Below, piece by piece: positions 28,032-38,963 of a stretch of 64,000 bases of DNA. The position numbers were made by a program, and so were the translations under genes. The DNA is from an uncultured Flavobacteriales bacterium. GTDB taxonomy: Bacteria; Bacteroidota; Bacteroidia; Flavobacteriales_D; Parvicellaceae. How positions within the stretch are numbered: position 1 is the first letter of the stretch; each line of letters opens with the position of its first letter. Location of the stretch: positions 62,001 through 126,000 of the forward strand of contig CALSMU010000003.1 in NCBI GenBank assembly GCA_943787535.1, given 5' to 3'. The notes beneath the pieces were generated by a model. The model was not told the origin of the DNA. It ran no database searches and saw only the letters and a list, made by a program, of their open reading frames with translations.

Positions 28032-28805
28032 ATGAAAAAGTTATATAAATACTTATTAAATACATTGCCGAGGCCATTGTTGATCAGGCTGAGCTATGTT
28101 TTTAGAGTATTTGCTCCTTTGGTTTACAAAGGGAATAAAGTGGATTGTCCTGTTTGTGAAAAATCGTTTAGGAAATTTCTTTCTTACGGTTCAAATGTGG
28201 CCCATAGAGACAATGTTCTTTGTCCGTACGACCTTACACTAGAAAGGCACCGTTTAATGTGGGTTTATCTAAAAAATAAATCGAATTTCTTTACAGCGGA
28301 AAAATTAAAGGTAATGCACATAGCCCCTGAGCAATGTTTCTACAGTAAGTTTAAAAAACAGAACAATCTAGAATACAAAACTGGCGACCTACTCTCCCCG
28401 CTTGCGGATATTCATTTTGATTTACATAAAATTCCATTACAAGATAATCAGTATGATGTTATTTTTTGCAATCATGTATTGGAACATGTTGAAGATGACC
28501 ATAAATGCATGACTGAGTTGCATCGGATAATGAATTTAGGAGGATGGGGGATTTTTCAAGTCCCAATTGACACGTTACGCCCAGAAACCTATGAAGATGC
28601 TTCCATTGTATCTCTTGAAGAAAGAGAAAAACACTTTTGGCAATACGATCATGTTCGATTGTATGGTTTGGATTACCCAAAAAAATTAGAAGCTGCAGGG
28701 TTTGAAGTCGAAATTTACGATTACCATAAAGACATGCCAAAAGGGCAATATGAAAAGTATCGTTTTCATCCTGATGAATTATTGTATATTGTAAAAAAGA
28801 AATAA
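28032..28805 (+). CDS. Class I SAM-dependent methyltransferase
   Basis: This 257-residue protein has an N-terminal Cys segment (CPVCEKSFRKFL, then CPYDLTLERHRLMW). The methyltransferase core follows with VMHIAPEQ, DVIFCNHVLEHVEDD (motif II region) and GGWGIFQVPID. Relatives usually carry two CxxC-like pairs before ERHRL; here the second is reduced to a single Cys. The target is unknown: such proteins often modify envelope glycans or lipids, but the location in a translation-related gene run gives no clear hint. Confidence 0.82.
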   Translation: MKKLYKYLLNTLPRPLLIRLSYVFRVFAPLVYKGNKVDCPVCEKSFRKFLSYGSNVAHRDNVLCPYDLTLERHRLMWVYLKNKSNFFTAEKLKVMHIAPEQCFYSKFKKQNNLEYKTGDLLSPLADIHFDLHKIPLQDNQYDVIFCNHVLEHVEDDHKCMTELHRIMNLGGWGIFQVPIDTLRPETYEDASIVSLEEREKHFWQYDHVRLYGLDYPKKLEAAGFEVEIYDYHKDMPKGQYEKYRFHPDELLYIVKKK

Positions 28806-28811
28806 CCCAAA

Positions 28812-29231
28812 TTGGAAACTTTTTCAATAGATAATCAATCAGAACTCTCCAAAGTAGCAAAAGCTATAGCAAAATTATGTGCCGGTAATCAAGTTTTTAT
28901 TATTGATGGAGAAATGGGTGCAGGGAAGACCACTCTCATTGGCGAGGTCTGCCAAGTGCTAAATGTTGCAGATGCCGTTGCGAGCCCTACTTATGGAATA
29001 GTAAACACATACTTCTCTGAGCAATATGGAGAAATAAACCACTTTGATTTTTACCGTATTAAAAATGAAGAAGAAGCTATGGATAGCGGATTAGACGAAC
29101 TGCTTCATAGTGGTAATATCTGCTTTATTGAATGGGCAGATAAAATCCCGAAACTTTTACCTGATAATTGCGTAAGAGTGTCAATCGAAACAATCGATAC
29201 TAATAGCCGTAAAATCACTATAACGATATGA
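28812..29231 (+). CDS. tsaE: tRNA threonylcarbamoyladenosine ATPase subunit TsaE
   Basis: TsaE is the ATPase of the TsaBDE complex that makes t6A at position 37 of ANN-decoding tRNAs. The Walker A motif GEMGAGKTT lies at 33-41, with SPTYGIVNTY and HFDFYRI downstream, as expected. A TTG at 28812 is used as start since no ATG precedes the conserved N-terminus; the result is a normal 139 residues. Its stop overlaps the alanine dehydrogenase start by 4 bp. Confidence 0.92.
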   Translation: METFSIDNQSELSKVAKAIAKLCAGNQVFIIDGEMGAGKTTLIGEVCQVLNVADAVASPTYGIVNTYFSEQYGEINHFDFYRIKNEEEAMDSGLDELLHSGNICFIEWADKIPKLLPDNCVRVSIETIDTNSRKITITI

Positions 29232-30448
29232 TTTCCTCTGGAGACGCCCTTAAATCATTGGCCTACGAAGCTTCATTAATGCCTCAAGAAGAAATGTTGG
29301 AGGTAGGTCGTAAAAAATCAAGTTTATACATTGGTATTCCCCGAGAAACTGAATTTCAAGAGCATCGAGTTGCACTAGTGCCAGAAGCTGCAGGGCAGAT
29401 TGTAGCCAACGGTCATCGCGTTGTAGTAGAAACAAATGCAGGGGAACATGCAAATTTTTCCGATCGAGATTATAGCGAGGCAGGTGCAGAAATAGTTATG
29501 TCGCATGAAGCAGTATATCAAGCAGATATTATATTAAAGGTAACCCCCCCATCTCCAAAAGAAATTGAGCTGATGAAACACAAGCAAACCCTATTTTCTG
29601 CGCTGCAACTAACAGTTCAGCCAGAAAACACTTTGCGCGGCTTAATGAAAAAGAAAATTACAGCAATTGCATGGGATTATATAAAAGATGAAGCACAAAT
29701 ATTTCCCATAGTTCGATCAATGGGCGAGATTGCAGGCATAACATCTATTTTAATTGCAGGTGAATTAATGTGTAATGTCAATGGAGGTAAAGGTTTAATG
29801 TTTGGTGGAGTTGCAGGAATTACGCCGACAGAGGTTGTTATTATTGGTGCCGGAACCGTTGGGCAATTTGCCGCTAAAACTGCATTGGCAATGGGTGCTT
29901 CAGTAAAAATATTTGATAACTCAGTATATAAATTAAGAAGGCTTCAACAGGATTTAGGTCAAAAAGTTTTTACTTCGATTATTCAACCAAAAGTGTTAGA
30001 GAAAGCATTAAGAAGAGCTGATGTAGCCATTGGAGCTTTAAGAGCCCCACATGGAAGAACTCCTTGTGTGGTTTCTGAACCAATGATTGAAGGAATGAAA
30101 GATGGAGCTGTTATAGTTGATGTAGCAATTGACCAAGGGGGTTGTTTCGCTACATCTAAAGTTACAACTCACGAACAACCTACATACGAGAAACATGGTG
30201 TAACCCATTATTGTGTGCCAAATATTGCTTCCAGAGTCTCCCGTACTGCCTCTTATGCATTGAGTAATATTTTTGCTCCTCTGGTTCTAGAAATAGCAGA
30301 TGGTGGCGGATGCGAGAAATTAATTAGAACAAACAAAGGCTTCAGGCATGGTGTTTATATCTACAATGGAACATTAACTTCTTCCTACTTAGGCGAAACC
30401 TATAACCTCCCATACAAAGATTTAGATTTATTAATTACTGCTTTTTAA
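29228..30448 (+). CDS. ald: Alanine dehydrogenase
   Basis: This enzyme interconverts L-alanine and pyruvate plus ammonia with NAD in the cytoplasm. The 406-residue protein shows the N-terminal IGIPRETEFQEHRVALVPEA signature, the NAD-binding VVIIGAGTVGQFAA glycine loop, and HYCVPNIASRVSRTASYALSN near the substrate-domain closure. It has about 30 extra N-terminal residues compared with the canonical 370-residue enzyme, a feature I associate with Bacteroidota homologues. It overlaps tsaE by 4 bp (ATGA), so translation is probably coupled, and ends immediately adjacent to a convergent acyltransferase. Confidence 0.92.
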   Translation: MISSGDALKSLAYEASLMPQEEMLEVGRKKSSLYIGIPRETEFQEHRVALVPEAAGQIVANGHRVVVETNAGEHANFSDRDYSEAGAEIVMSHEAVYQADIILKVTPPSPKEIELMKHKQTLFSALQLTVQPENTLRGLMKKKITAIAWDYIKDEAQIFPIVRSMGEIAGITSILIAGELMCNVNGGKGLMFGGVAGITPTEVVIIGAGTVGQFAAKTALAMGASVKIFDNSVYKLRRLQQDLGQKVFTSIIQPKVLEKALRRADVAIGALRAPHGRTPCVVSEPMIEGMKDGAVIVDVAIDQGGCFATSKVTTHEQPTYEKHGVTHYCVPNIASRVSRTASYALSNIFAPLVLEIADGGGCEKLIRTNKGFRHGVYIYNGTLTSSYLGETYNLPYKDLDLLITAF

Positions 30449-31486
30449 TCACCCAGAAATATACTTCCCCAAAGGAACTTTACTAATCAAATAAACAATC
30501 GCTACCGATACAATAAGCGTAATGATTGTAGTCAGAGGAATTCCAATTAATGGATGAATTAAATTCCAATCAACACCATACATTATCAAGTAGTTTAAAA
30601 CTAAAATATGGGAAAGGTAAATTCCATAACTGTGTTTGTCAATAATATTTCGTGCAGTTTTAAGAACCCCATTTAGCTTAATATCTGCATTTTTTAATAA
30701 AACATATACACTTGTGGCCATTAATAGCACATTTGGAATTAAATAGGAGTAATAATTTTTACAAAATACCCCAGTCTTATCGGTGTAATAAAAGGTTCCA
30801 TAAAAAGTGACAAATAATCCAATTGTAAATGTAACCACTGCTAACGCTGATATTCGTTTTGACTTCGTATTTATGATAGATAAATAATAGCCTAAAACAA
30901 CGTAGCCTAAGTAACCCAAGTAATACCATAGATTCCATTCAAAATTACTATATGAGGTGTGTGATGTTGAAAGAGTAATAAACAGCACCCATACTAGCAA
31001 GAATAACTCCACATACAGCTTTCTAGCCCTAGCTATAATTTTGGCAAACAATGGAATAGTAATATAAATTCCTAAAAGCATATATATATACCACAGGTGG
31101 TAAGAACTACCATCTTGCAGTTGCTGTAGAATCCAGGCAAAATTTGACTGTGAAGCTAATTTCCCATTAAATTGTGGAGGTTCAATAAAATTGTAAATGA
31201 TATAAATAGCTGTCCAAAAGGCAAATGGGATAAGAATTCTTATAACTTTTCTTAAAAGAAAAGTGGGATAAGAATACTGTCTCCCTAATAATAAAGCTCC
31301 TGTTATCATTAAAAACAATGGCACTGAAAAACGAACAAAAGAGTCATAAACATTTCCTATCCACCAGTGGGAGTTAGGCACTTGGTTATACTTATACAAG
31401 ACTGAAGAGGCTACATGCAATAAAACAACACATACGGTTGCAAGAACACGTGAGTTGGATATCCATTCTTTTTTACCCTGCCCCAT
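30449..31486 (-). CDS. Acyltransferase family 3 membrane protein (OafA/YrhL-like)
   Basis: This 345-residue protein has about ten transmembrane helices and the conserved His in VCVVLLHVASS near the N-terminus, with RFSVPLFLMITGALLL, FWTAIYI and WYIYMLLGIYI blocks. The family transfers acyl groups (often acetyl or succinyl) from cytoplasmic donors to cell-surface polysaccharide or lipid targets. It is 9 bp downstream of a T9SS-secreted BNR protein gene and converges with ald with no intergenic base. Target inferred only as an envelope glycan. Confidence 0.87.
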   Translation of the reverse strand: MGQGKKEWISNSRVLATVCVVLLHVASSVLYKYNQVPNSHWWIGNVYDSFVRFSVPLFLMITGALLLGRQYSYPTFLLRKVIRILIPFAFWTAIYIIYNFIEPPQFNGKLASQSNFAWILQQLQDGSSYHLWYIYMLLGIYITIPLFAKIIARARKLYVELFLLVWVLFITLSTSHTSYSNFEWNLWYYLGYLGYVVLGYYLSIINTKSKRISALAVVTFTIGLFVTFYGTFYYTDKTGVFCKNYYSYLIPNVLLMATSVYVLLKNADIKLNGVLKTARNIIDKHSYGIYLSHILVLNYLIMYGVDWNLIHPLIGIPLTTIITLIVSVAIVYLISKVPLGKYISG

Positions 31487-31495
31487 TAGGAATCT

Positions 31496-34400
31496 TTATT
31501 TTGCGATTATCAAGCGTTGATTAATGCTTTTAGTAACATCTTTGTACCGCACAATATATTCTCCTGAAGCTAAGTTGTTGAATGACTGATAAATCGTTTT
31601 TGCTCCCGTAATATCCCTTTTTTCCATTATTTGACCTACCACATTAAATATGGTTAATTCCCCATCTAATATATTTTCATCACTAATCGCAACTTGGAAT
31701 TCTCCAGAAGAAAAACTAGGATAAACAGATAGAGTTAATGAAGAGTAACCTTCATTTATTAATTGTATTTGCAGGTCATTAGCTGCGATAATAGTAAAGT
31801 ATGCATCGTCGGAAAAGTCAATGGTAGAAGTCAGCGTGTCATCTACTAATAGCATTTTGTAAGCCTCATTATTTTGAGAAAAATCAGGTTCTGTCGAAAT
31901 GAGAAGAACGTATTCCAAATCATTTTCTGGAAGCGTTTCTAACGCAATTCTAACATCCACACTTTCAATTATTCCTACCTCATCCACTTGCCATATTCTG
32001 CCGATCATCTTTGTTTCAAATGGCGTTACGTTTGGTATCCAATTACTGTGACTTTCATTGTTATCTGCCCACATAAAGTAATCTCCATTGTCCAAAGAAA
32101 TAGGATTGTTTATTCTTACTATTCCAGTCCCTTGAGCATCTTGATGTAAATCAAATTGGTTCTCTCTTCCAATTCCAGCAAGATTAAATCTAAAGGTATG
32201 ATCATGTAAATACATATCATTGCTCCCCAAGTCAATTTGATATTTAGCTCCTAAATAATTTCGAATTATATTTACATGTGTCTTCCCGAGTGTTTCATTA
32301 TAAATAAAGTGCTCAGCTAACTTTCCGTCTCCCCACCTATCCGATCTATCTTTTCCGAGCTGAATATCTATAATCCCCGTGTTGTCTCTATCAGCAAATC
32401 CCATTTCACCTTCTTCATCATCTTCTCCATCAGAAATTACATGTATATAGCTGGTTATATCATTTTGACAAAATGCAAAACCATAAAGATGAGGTATTGT
32501 TATATCATTAAATGATTTTGTTGGTCCATTTATTCCATCGCCGGTATTATTTTTAATATACGGATACCATCTCTGCTCAGCTTTATTTGGATGAATAATA
32601 AATCCGTTGTCATCCCTGGAGCTTGCTATCCAACCATGCTCATTATAAAACTCAGAAGTAGACTCTGCAATAGTAAAAACTCCAAAGTTTTTCCCAGGCG
32701 TAACGTTCTCTGCTTTTATCCATGTTCCAAAACCAGATGTATCTGATTGAAATTCAATTGCATTTAAACCAGTAATTCCATTTGCTCCTGTTCTCAACAT
32801 TGGTTGCATTGAGTCAATAGTTTGAAAAGTATTAATGTTAAATGTACTCCTATCTAACCACTTGTCTATGATAGCTCCATCCGTAGTAACTGCATTGCCT
32901 TGGTAGCTAAATTCATTGTCACCACTTAGCCAAATAGCAATTTCAGTTTCCCCTCCAACTCCTCCAGGACCAGTATATCCAAGATTTGGAATGTCTTCAG
33001 AATAATTAACCGAAAATGTAGTAGCCATAGCATTATAAACAGAGTCGTTATCTCTCGCAACATCCGCGGGGATATCAATTGTTATCATTCCTGGAGAAAT
33101 GGGTGTAATATTTATTTCATAGTTGATAGGACCTCCAGTTAAAGAATTGAGCGTTCCGTTAGTTATTGCTATATCCAAAAGATCAAATCCTGAAACGGGA
33201 ACATTTGCAAGGTTTTTGTAAAAATTAATATTCAAGTTGAAGTCCTCATAAACTTCTAATTTTGGATTGTCATTTTGAAAAGAAATTAATGGTAAACTTG
33301 GAAAATAAGTGGTAATTGTATCATATAAGTCAGATTCCCAAAGTCCTCTGCCATAGGTAGAAGCTCTTAACCTCTTTTCTGCTCCCCCGGAACCGTAATA
33401 AATATTTAATTCCGAAAGCTCAGAATTGACTGGTAAACCAGTGCCAAAAAACACCCAATTAGACATGGTGGAGTCTTTATAATATACTCCAGCATATGTT
33501 CCAACATAGAGACCTTCATTACTCATATTATCTAAAACAATACAAGTAACAGGTATGCCAGGCAGGTTTCCAGAAATGTCTACCCAAGTAAGACCACGGT
33601 CATCTGACCTTATTACTCCGTTACCTTTTGCAAGCCAAATAACATTCGTATCCATTGGGTTCGTCTCTATATCAGTAATCATCCCGGCAATTGTTCCAGG
33701 GCTAAAAGTATTCCAAATTACATCTGTTGCTAAATCATTGCAATTCTGCGAGCGATAAAGGCTAAAACCCTTTGTAACATAAAGAAGGTTCGAATCAGCG
33801 GAAGAGTGTTCAATTACATCACAGTTATTTGATGTATTGCCAATTCCGGCAGGAGAAATATTTTCGAAAAGAACGCTGTCTTTATCGGCTTCTTTAAGCC
33901 TTGTTGTTCTCCACATACTCTTTAATCCAGCATACATAACACCATTGTTATGTTCACTAATACAATAGGGAGTAACCCAGGCGCCTTCTTCGTCAACATT
34001 ATTTGTATTTAAACCACAAATTTTTTGAAACCCAGATCCATTAACAGATCGATAAATTAATGCATAATAAATAGAAGCATAAGCATAATTTTCATCCATT
34101 GGATCATACATACACTCCATTCCATCACCTCCCAAAACTCTTCCCCAGCCAATTCCATCGAACAGACTAGTTCCATTATCCTGAAAACCAGTAAGGCATT
34201 TATTGACATTCGTAGCGCTTTGTCCAATTTTATAAATTTGTCCAATTACCATATTTTGAGAAATATCTTCCCAAGCAGAATTTGCAGAATTACTTCTATA
34301 CAATCCACCATCATTTGCTAAGTAAAGCTCATGCGTATGCGGTGAAAAACTTAAATAATGCATATCTACATGAACCCCATTACTGTTATATGTCCAACTA

Positions 34401-35596
34401 CTTCCTCCATCTATAGATTTAAAAACGTTTATTCCACCGGCATATACTATATCTGCATTTTCTGGATCTACTTCCAATGCAAGATCATACCAAGATTGAC
34501 CAACACCAATATCAGAACCATCGGTTGTCCTGCCCATAATATTAGGTGAATTAGCAACTTCATAAAATGTCTGCCCAGAATCGTCTGACCGCCAAAATGA
34601 ATCGAAATCATATAGATTGGTAATAAGTAAATACAACCTATTCGGATCAGCTTCGCTTACCTCAATAAGCATTCTGGATTTGATTGGGTAACCAAAAGCA
34701 GAAGAAAACGACAACCCTCCATCTGTGGAAATGTCCAACCTATTTTTTCGAACAGCATATATTGTGCTGGGGTCACCAGGCTTAAGCTCCATATCAATAT
34801 AATCAGTAGGAGATATGGTTGTTTGCGTCCAATTTAAACCAGCATCTTCAGATCTAAAAAACCCTCCCGAAGTACATGCATATAGGACTTGATTACTATC
34901 AGGATGCATCCGCATTTCATTAACCGTTCGATCTCCCATTCCTGAATTAAATTGATTAAAGGAAATTCCACCATCAATACTTTTAAAAACTCCAAGTCCA
35001 GGTGCATCGCTAGCATCCTTGTCGCCGGTTCCCACATATACAATGTTTGGGTCAATAGGATCTATCAAAATAGAAGATACACCGAGGGTTGGCATGTCAT
35101 CCGTAGAACTATTCCAAGTATCTCCATTGTCATTACTAATCCATAAACCTCCTGATGCTGCCCCAGCATAAATAGTATTTGGGTCCGTCGGATGAAATGC
35201 AACGGTATTCAATCTTCCAACTCCAGGGATTTCCCCATAATCAGTAGTTTGGTTAAAGTTAGGCCCAAGTGGTGTCCAATTTCCGCTAACTGATTTAATA
35301 GGTATATAATTTTTTAATGTATAAAATGTTTCGGAAGGATTTGGCTTATATCCGTTTTCATCAATTATTTTCGACATTCGGTATTCCCACCTTTTAAAAG
35401 GTTTATAGCCACAGCCAGGAGTTATTTGTCTATTCTCCCAAAAAAGAGCAAAAGCTCTTTGCGTTTCAAAAAAATTAGCGCTTGGATCTTGCATCATTTC
35501 AATCCAATATGGATAATTAGCAGTGTCATTTTGTTGCGAGCGGACTTTGCTTGAAAAGAGAAATACTAACGGTAATAGAAAGAGTATTTTTTTCAT
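31496..35596 (-). CDS. Large secreted BNR/sortilin-like protein with T9SS type A sorting domain
   Basis: This 1366-residue protein has a signal peptide ending KVRSQ. Residues about 110-780 contain many Asp-box/BNR and YVTN-like repeats (SNDNGDTW, SDDSGQTF, SIDGGSSW) characteristic of sortilin-type beta-propellers. Residues about 880-1170 have a LamG/concanavalin-like region (WLDRSTFNINTFQT; GLNAIEFQSD). The C-terminus is a type A sorting domain (LTLSVYPSFSSGEF...LASGEYIVRY...RLIIAK). Export to the cell surface by the type IX system is predicted; catalytic activity is not apparent, since Asp-boxes are structural. Probably binds or scaffolds polymer. Confidence 0.88.
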   Translation of the reverse strand: MKKILFLLPLVFLFSSKVRSQQNDTANYPYWIEMMQDPSANFFETQRAFALFWENRQITPGCGYKPFKRWEYRMSKIIDENGYKPNPSETFYTLKNYIPIKSVSGNWTPLGPNFNQTTDYGEIPGVGRLNTVAFHPTDPNTIYAGAASGGLWISNDNGDTWNSSTDDMPTLGVSSILIDPIDPNIVYVGTGDKDASDAPGLGVFKSIDGGISFNQFNSGMGDRTVNEMRMHPDSNQVLYACTSGGFFRSEDAGLNWTQTTISPTDYIDMELKPGDPSTIYAVRKNRLDISTDGGLSFSSAFGYPIKSRMLIEVSEADPNRLYLLITNLYDFDSFWRSDDSGQTFYEVANSPNIMGRTTDGSDIGVGQSWYDLALEVDPENADIVYAGGINVFKSIDGGSSWTYNSNGVHVDMHYLSFSPHTHELYLANDGGLYRSNSANSAWEDISQNMVIGQIYKIGQSATNVNKCLTGFQDNGTSLFDGIGWGRVLGGDGMECMYDPMDENYAYASIYYALIYRSVNGSGFQKICGLNTNNVDEEGAWVTPYCISEHNNGVMYAGLKSMWRTTRLKEADKDSVLFENISPAGIGNTSNNCDVIEHSSADSNLLYVTKGFSLYRSQNCNDLATDVIWNTFSPGTIAGMITDIETNPMDTNVIWLAKGNGVIRSDDRGLTWVDISGNLPGIPVTCIVLDNMSNEGLYVGTYAGVYYKDSTMSNWVFFGTGLPVNSELSELNIYYGSGGAEKRLRASTYGRGLWESDLYDTITTYFPSLPLISFQNDNPKLEVYEDFNLNINFYKNLANVPVSGFDLLDIAITNGTLNSLTGGPINYEINITPISPGMITIDIPADVARDNDSVYNAMATTFSVNYSEDIPNLGYTGPGGVGGETEIAIWLSGDNEFSYQGNAVTTDGAIIDKWLDRSTFNINTFQTIDSMQPMLRTGANGITGLNAIEFQSDTSGFGTWIKAENVTPGKNFGVFTIAESTSEFYNEHGWIASSRDDNGFIIHPNKAEQRWYPYIKNNTGDGINGPTKSFNDITIPHLYGFAFCQNDITSYIHVISDGEDDEEGEMGFADRDNTGIIDIQLGKDRSDRWGDGKLAEHFIYNETLGKTHVNIIRNYLGAKYQIDLGSNDMYLHDHTFRFNLAGIGRENQFDLHQDAQGTGIVRINNPISLDNGDYFMWADNNESHSNWIPNVTPFETKMIGRIWQVDEVGIIESVDVRIALETLPENDLEYVLLISTEPDFSQNNEAYKMLLVDDTLTSTIDFSDDAYFTIIAANDLQIQLINEGYSSLTLSVYPSFSSGEFQVAISDENILDGELTIFNVVGQIMEKRDITGAKTIYQSFNNLASGEYIVRYKDVTKSINQRLIIAK

Positions 35597-35727
35597 AAAT
35601 TCAATTATTACTCTAATTTAAGAGAATAATAAGCAAAAAGTATCTTTAGAACTGTCTTTTTGAAAACAAAGTTGGAGCTTCACTAATGTGTTATTCCGGT
35701 TTCTGACTTCTTTGTTTTTAGAAATTG

Positions 35728-37296
35728 TTACTCAATAAGAATTGCTTTTAATATTTCAGTTTCCTTGTTTATTGTAAGCTTATAGTAATAAGTGCCTGGA
35801 GGTAAGTTAAAGGTCGACATATCAATAGGAATAACATGTTTTCCATAAGCTAGTGTATTATTCGTTAACTCCATTATAAATTTACCGCTACTGTCTAAAA
35901 GCTCAATTTGAACTTTTGACAACTTATGTAGCTTAAATGAAATATAAGTCAAGTTTGTTGTGGGATTTGGAAAAACACTCATTTCCATAATACTATCTGA
36001 CAATGATTCTTGCGGAAGGTTAAGGATATCACCTATAGGAGTTACATCTGTCCAAATACTGAGCTGGCCTCCATTGTGTCTGGTCCATATTGGCCGAACA
36101 ATATTGTTATGAGCCACTATATTGTTATAATCGCCAAAAAAAACACCATTCGTAGGAATAAAAGGTGTGTCACTAATTTTTCGATTTATAAACGTACTTC
36201 CTCCATCTGATGAGATAGCCAAGTAAACATCTGTTTGATTATCCAGATAAGCTCTTCTATCATAAAACACAAAATACAAATGTCCATTGGTTTGATCAAC
36301 ATCCATCCAAGTAAAAAACTGATGTTTATTTGAATTATCATTATTTACTCGCACCGGAATAGACCAAGTATTACCACCATCAATTGATTTAATTAACCAA
36401 ATATCAGTGTCTGTTACACCATTTCTTTGATCTGACCAATTGATGTAAATAGTACCATGATTTGGCCCTCCACTAAGATCACATTTTGTAATTGGAAGCC
36501 CATTAGCCCTGTCTAATCCAGGAATATCAAAATCCCAGCCTCCAGGCATTGGGTCAACAAAAATTTCTTGAGCAAGCCAAGTATTTCCTTGATCCAAGGA
36601 TCGATTAAAAACAATTCCATTTGGTCCGGTCCAAGAGACATAAATTTCACCAGATGGACCAATCGCAGGAGTTGCTCCTTCCACAGTGTTATCTTTATCG
36701 AGGCAATCTCCACTGACCTGATTGATTTTTATTGGCGTGGACCAAGAGTTTCCCTGGTCCAGGGATTTTGAAAACAATATCCTACTACTATCTAAAGAAG
36801 CAGAACTGCCATATTGATCAAATTCCGTCCATGTCATATAAATATTATTGTTGCTCCTGTCCACAATAGTCCATTGCTTATCTTGTGCCTTTGTTCCATT
36901 TAATCCAGTGTAAGACCCATTAGACCATGACACCCCTCCATCAGTAGACTTTTGACAGACGATTCTATCTATCCAATTGGCTCCAGGAGTATTTGATAAA
37001 TGTGTGAAATAGAAATGCCCCAGAGTATCCACATCAATGACAGGGTCTCCCCATACGCCATAACTGGAATTTAGCGTATTTACATTCCAAGTTGCACCAG
37101 TATCAATTGAAGTATAATAATAATTTAAGTTAGAGCCAGCAACAAGAACGTTTGGATTAGATGGATCCATCATTATAGATGGTTCTGTTGGGTTTCCTAT
37201 ACTAGATATTTGAATGTTTTGGGCACACACATATAGGTTTATTAACAGTGTCAGAAAAGCTATCGATGATAATTTAATTGTTGTTTTTCTTGCCAT
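35728..37296 (-). CDS. Secreted BNR-repeat (sialidase-like fold) protein with T9SS type A sorting domain
   Basis: This 522-residue protein has a signal peptide ending YVCAQ. Five or more Asp-box motifs (STDGGVSW, SLDQGNSW, SIDGGNTW, SSDGGSTF) indicate a six-bladed propeller (residues about 25-430). It ends with a type A sorting domain (MSVFPNPTTNLTYISF to ILKAILIE). Resemblance to sialidases is at the fold level; I do not see the full Arg triad, so enzymatic function is doubtful. It is divergent in size from, but of similar style to, the next gene downstream at 31496-35596, suggesting a pair of surface propeller proteins. Confidence 0.85.
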   Translation of the reverse strand: MARKTTIKLSSIAFLTLLINLYVCAQNIQISSIGNPTEPSIMMDPSNPNVLVAGSNLNYYYTSIDTGATWNVNTLNSSYGVWGDPVIDVDTLGHFYFTHLSNTPGANWIDRIVCQKSTDGGVSWSNGSYTGLNGTKAQDKQWTIVDRSNNNIYMTWTEFDQYGSSASLDSSRILFSKSLDQGNSWSTPIKINQVSGDCLDKDNTVEGATPAIGPSGEIYVSWTGPNGIVFNRSLDQGNTWLAQEIFVDPMPGGWDFDIPGLDRANGLPITKCDLSGGPNHGTIYINWSDQRNGVTDTDIWLIKSIDGGNTWSIPVRVNNDNSNKHQFFTWMDVDQTNGHLYFVFYDRRAYLDNQTDVYLAISSDGGSTFINRKISDTPFIPTNGVFFGDYNNIVAHNNIVRPIWTRHNGGQLSIWTDVTPIGDILNLPQESLSDSIMEMSVFPNPTTNLTYISFKLHKLSKVQIELLDSSGKFIMELTNNTLAYGKHVIPIDMSTFNLPPGTYYYKLTINKETEILKAILIE

Positions 37297-37453
37297 AATT
37301 CATGGTTATTGAAGTAAATATAAGTCTTTCTAAAGCAAAACTCCGAAAACGAAGGATAAAGTTTAGAGCCTCTCGTTGCCTATTGTATTAAGCGATAAGC
37401 GACTATAATAAATATTGTTCCTAATGAGTTGAATAAATTTGAAGCAAGATTAG

Positions 37454-37495
37454 TATGTATAGAAGAAGTAGATTTATGTATAGAAGAAGTAGATT
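37454..37495. repeat. Two tandem copies of a 21-bp repeat
   Basis: The unit TATGTATAGAAGAAGTAGATT occurs at 37454 (one base different at its end) and 37475, in the 233-bp stretch between the BNR gene start and the GAPDH stop. No gene, promoter or hairpin in this stretch explains it. Confidence 0.85.
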
Positions 37496-37529
37496 AATGA
37501 AAAACAGCTTTTATCAAAGAGAACTCTGG

Positions 37530-38963
<1,434 letters not shown>

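Noticed and set aside
28459..28860. 133-codon minus-strand frame
   Set aside because: It overlaps the methyltransferase and tsaE starts on the other strand and has no recognisable features.
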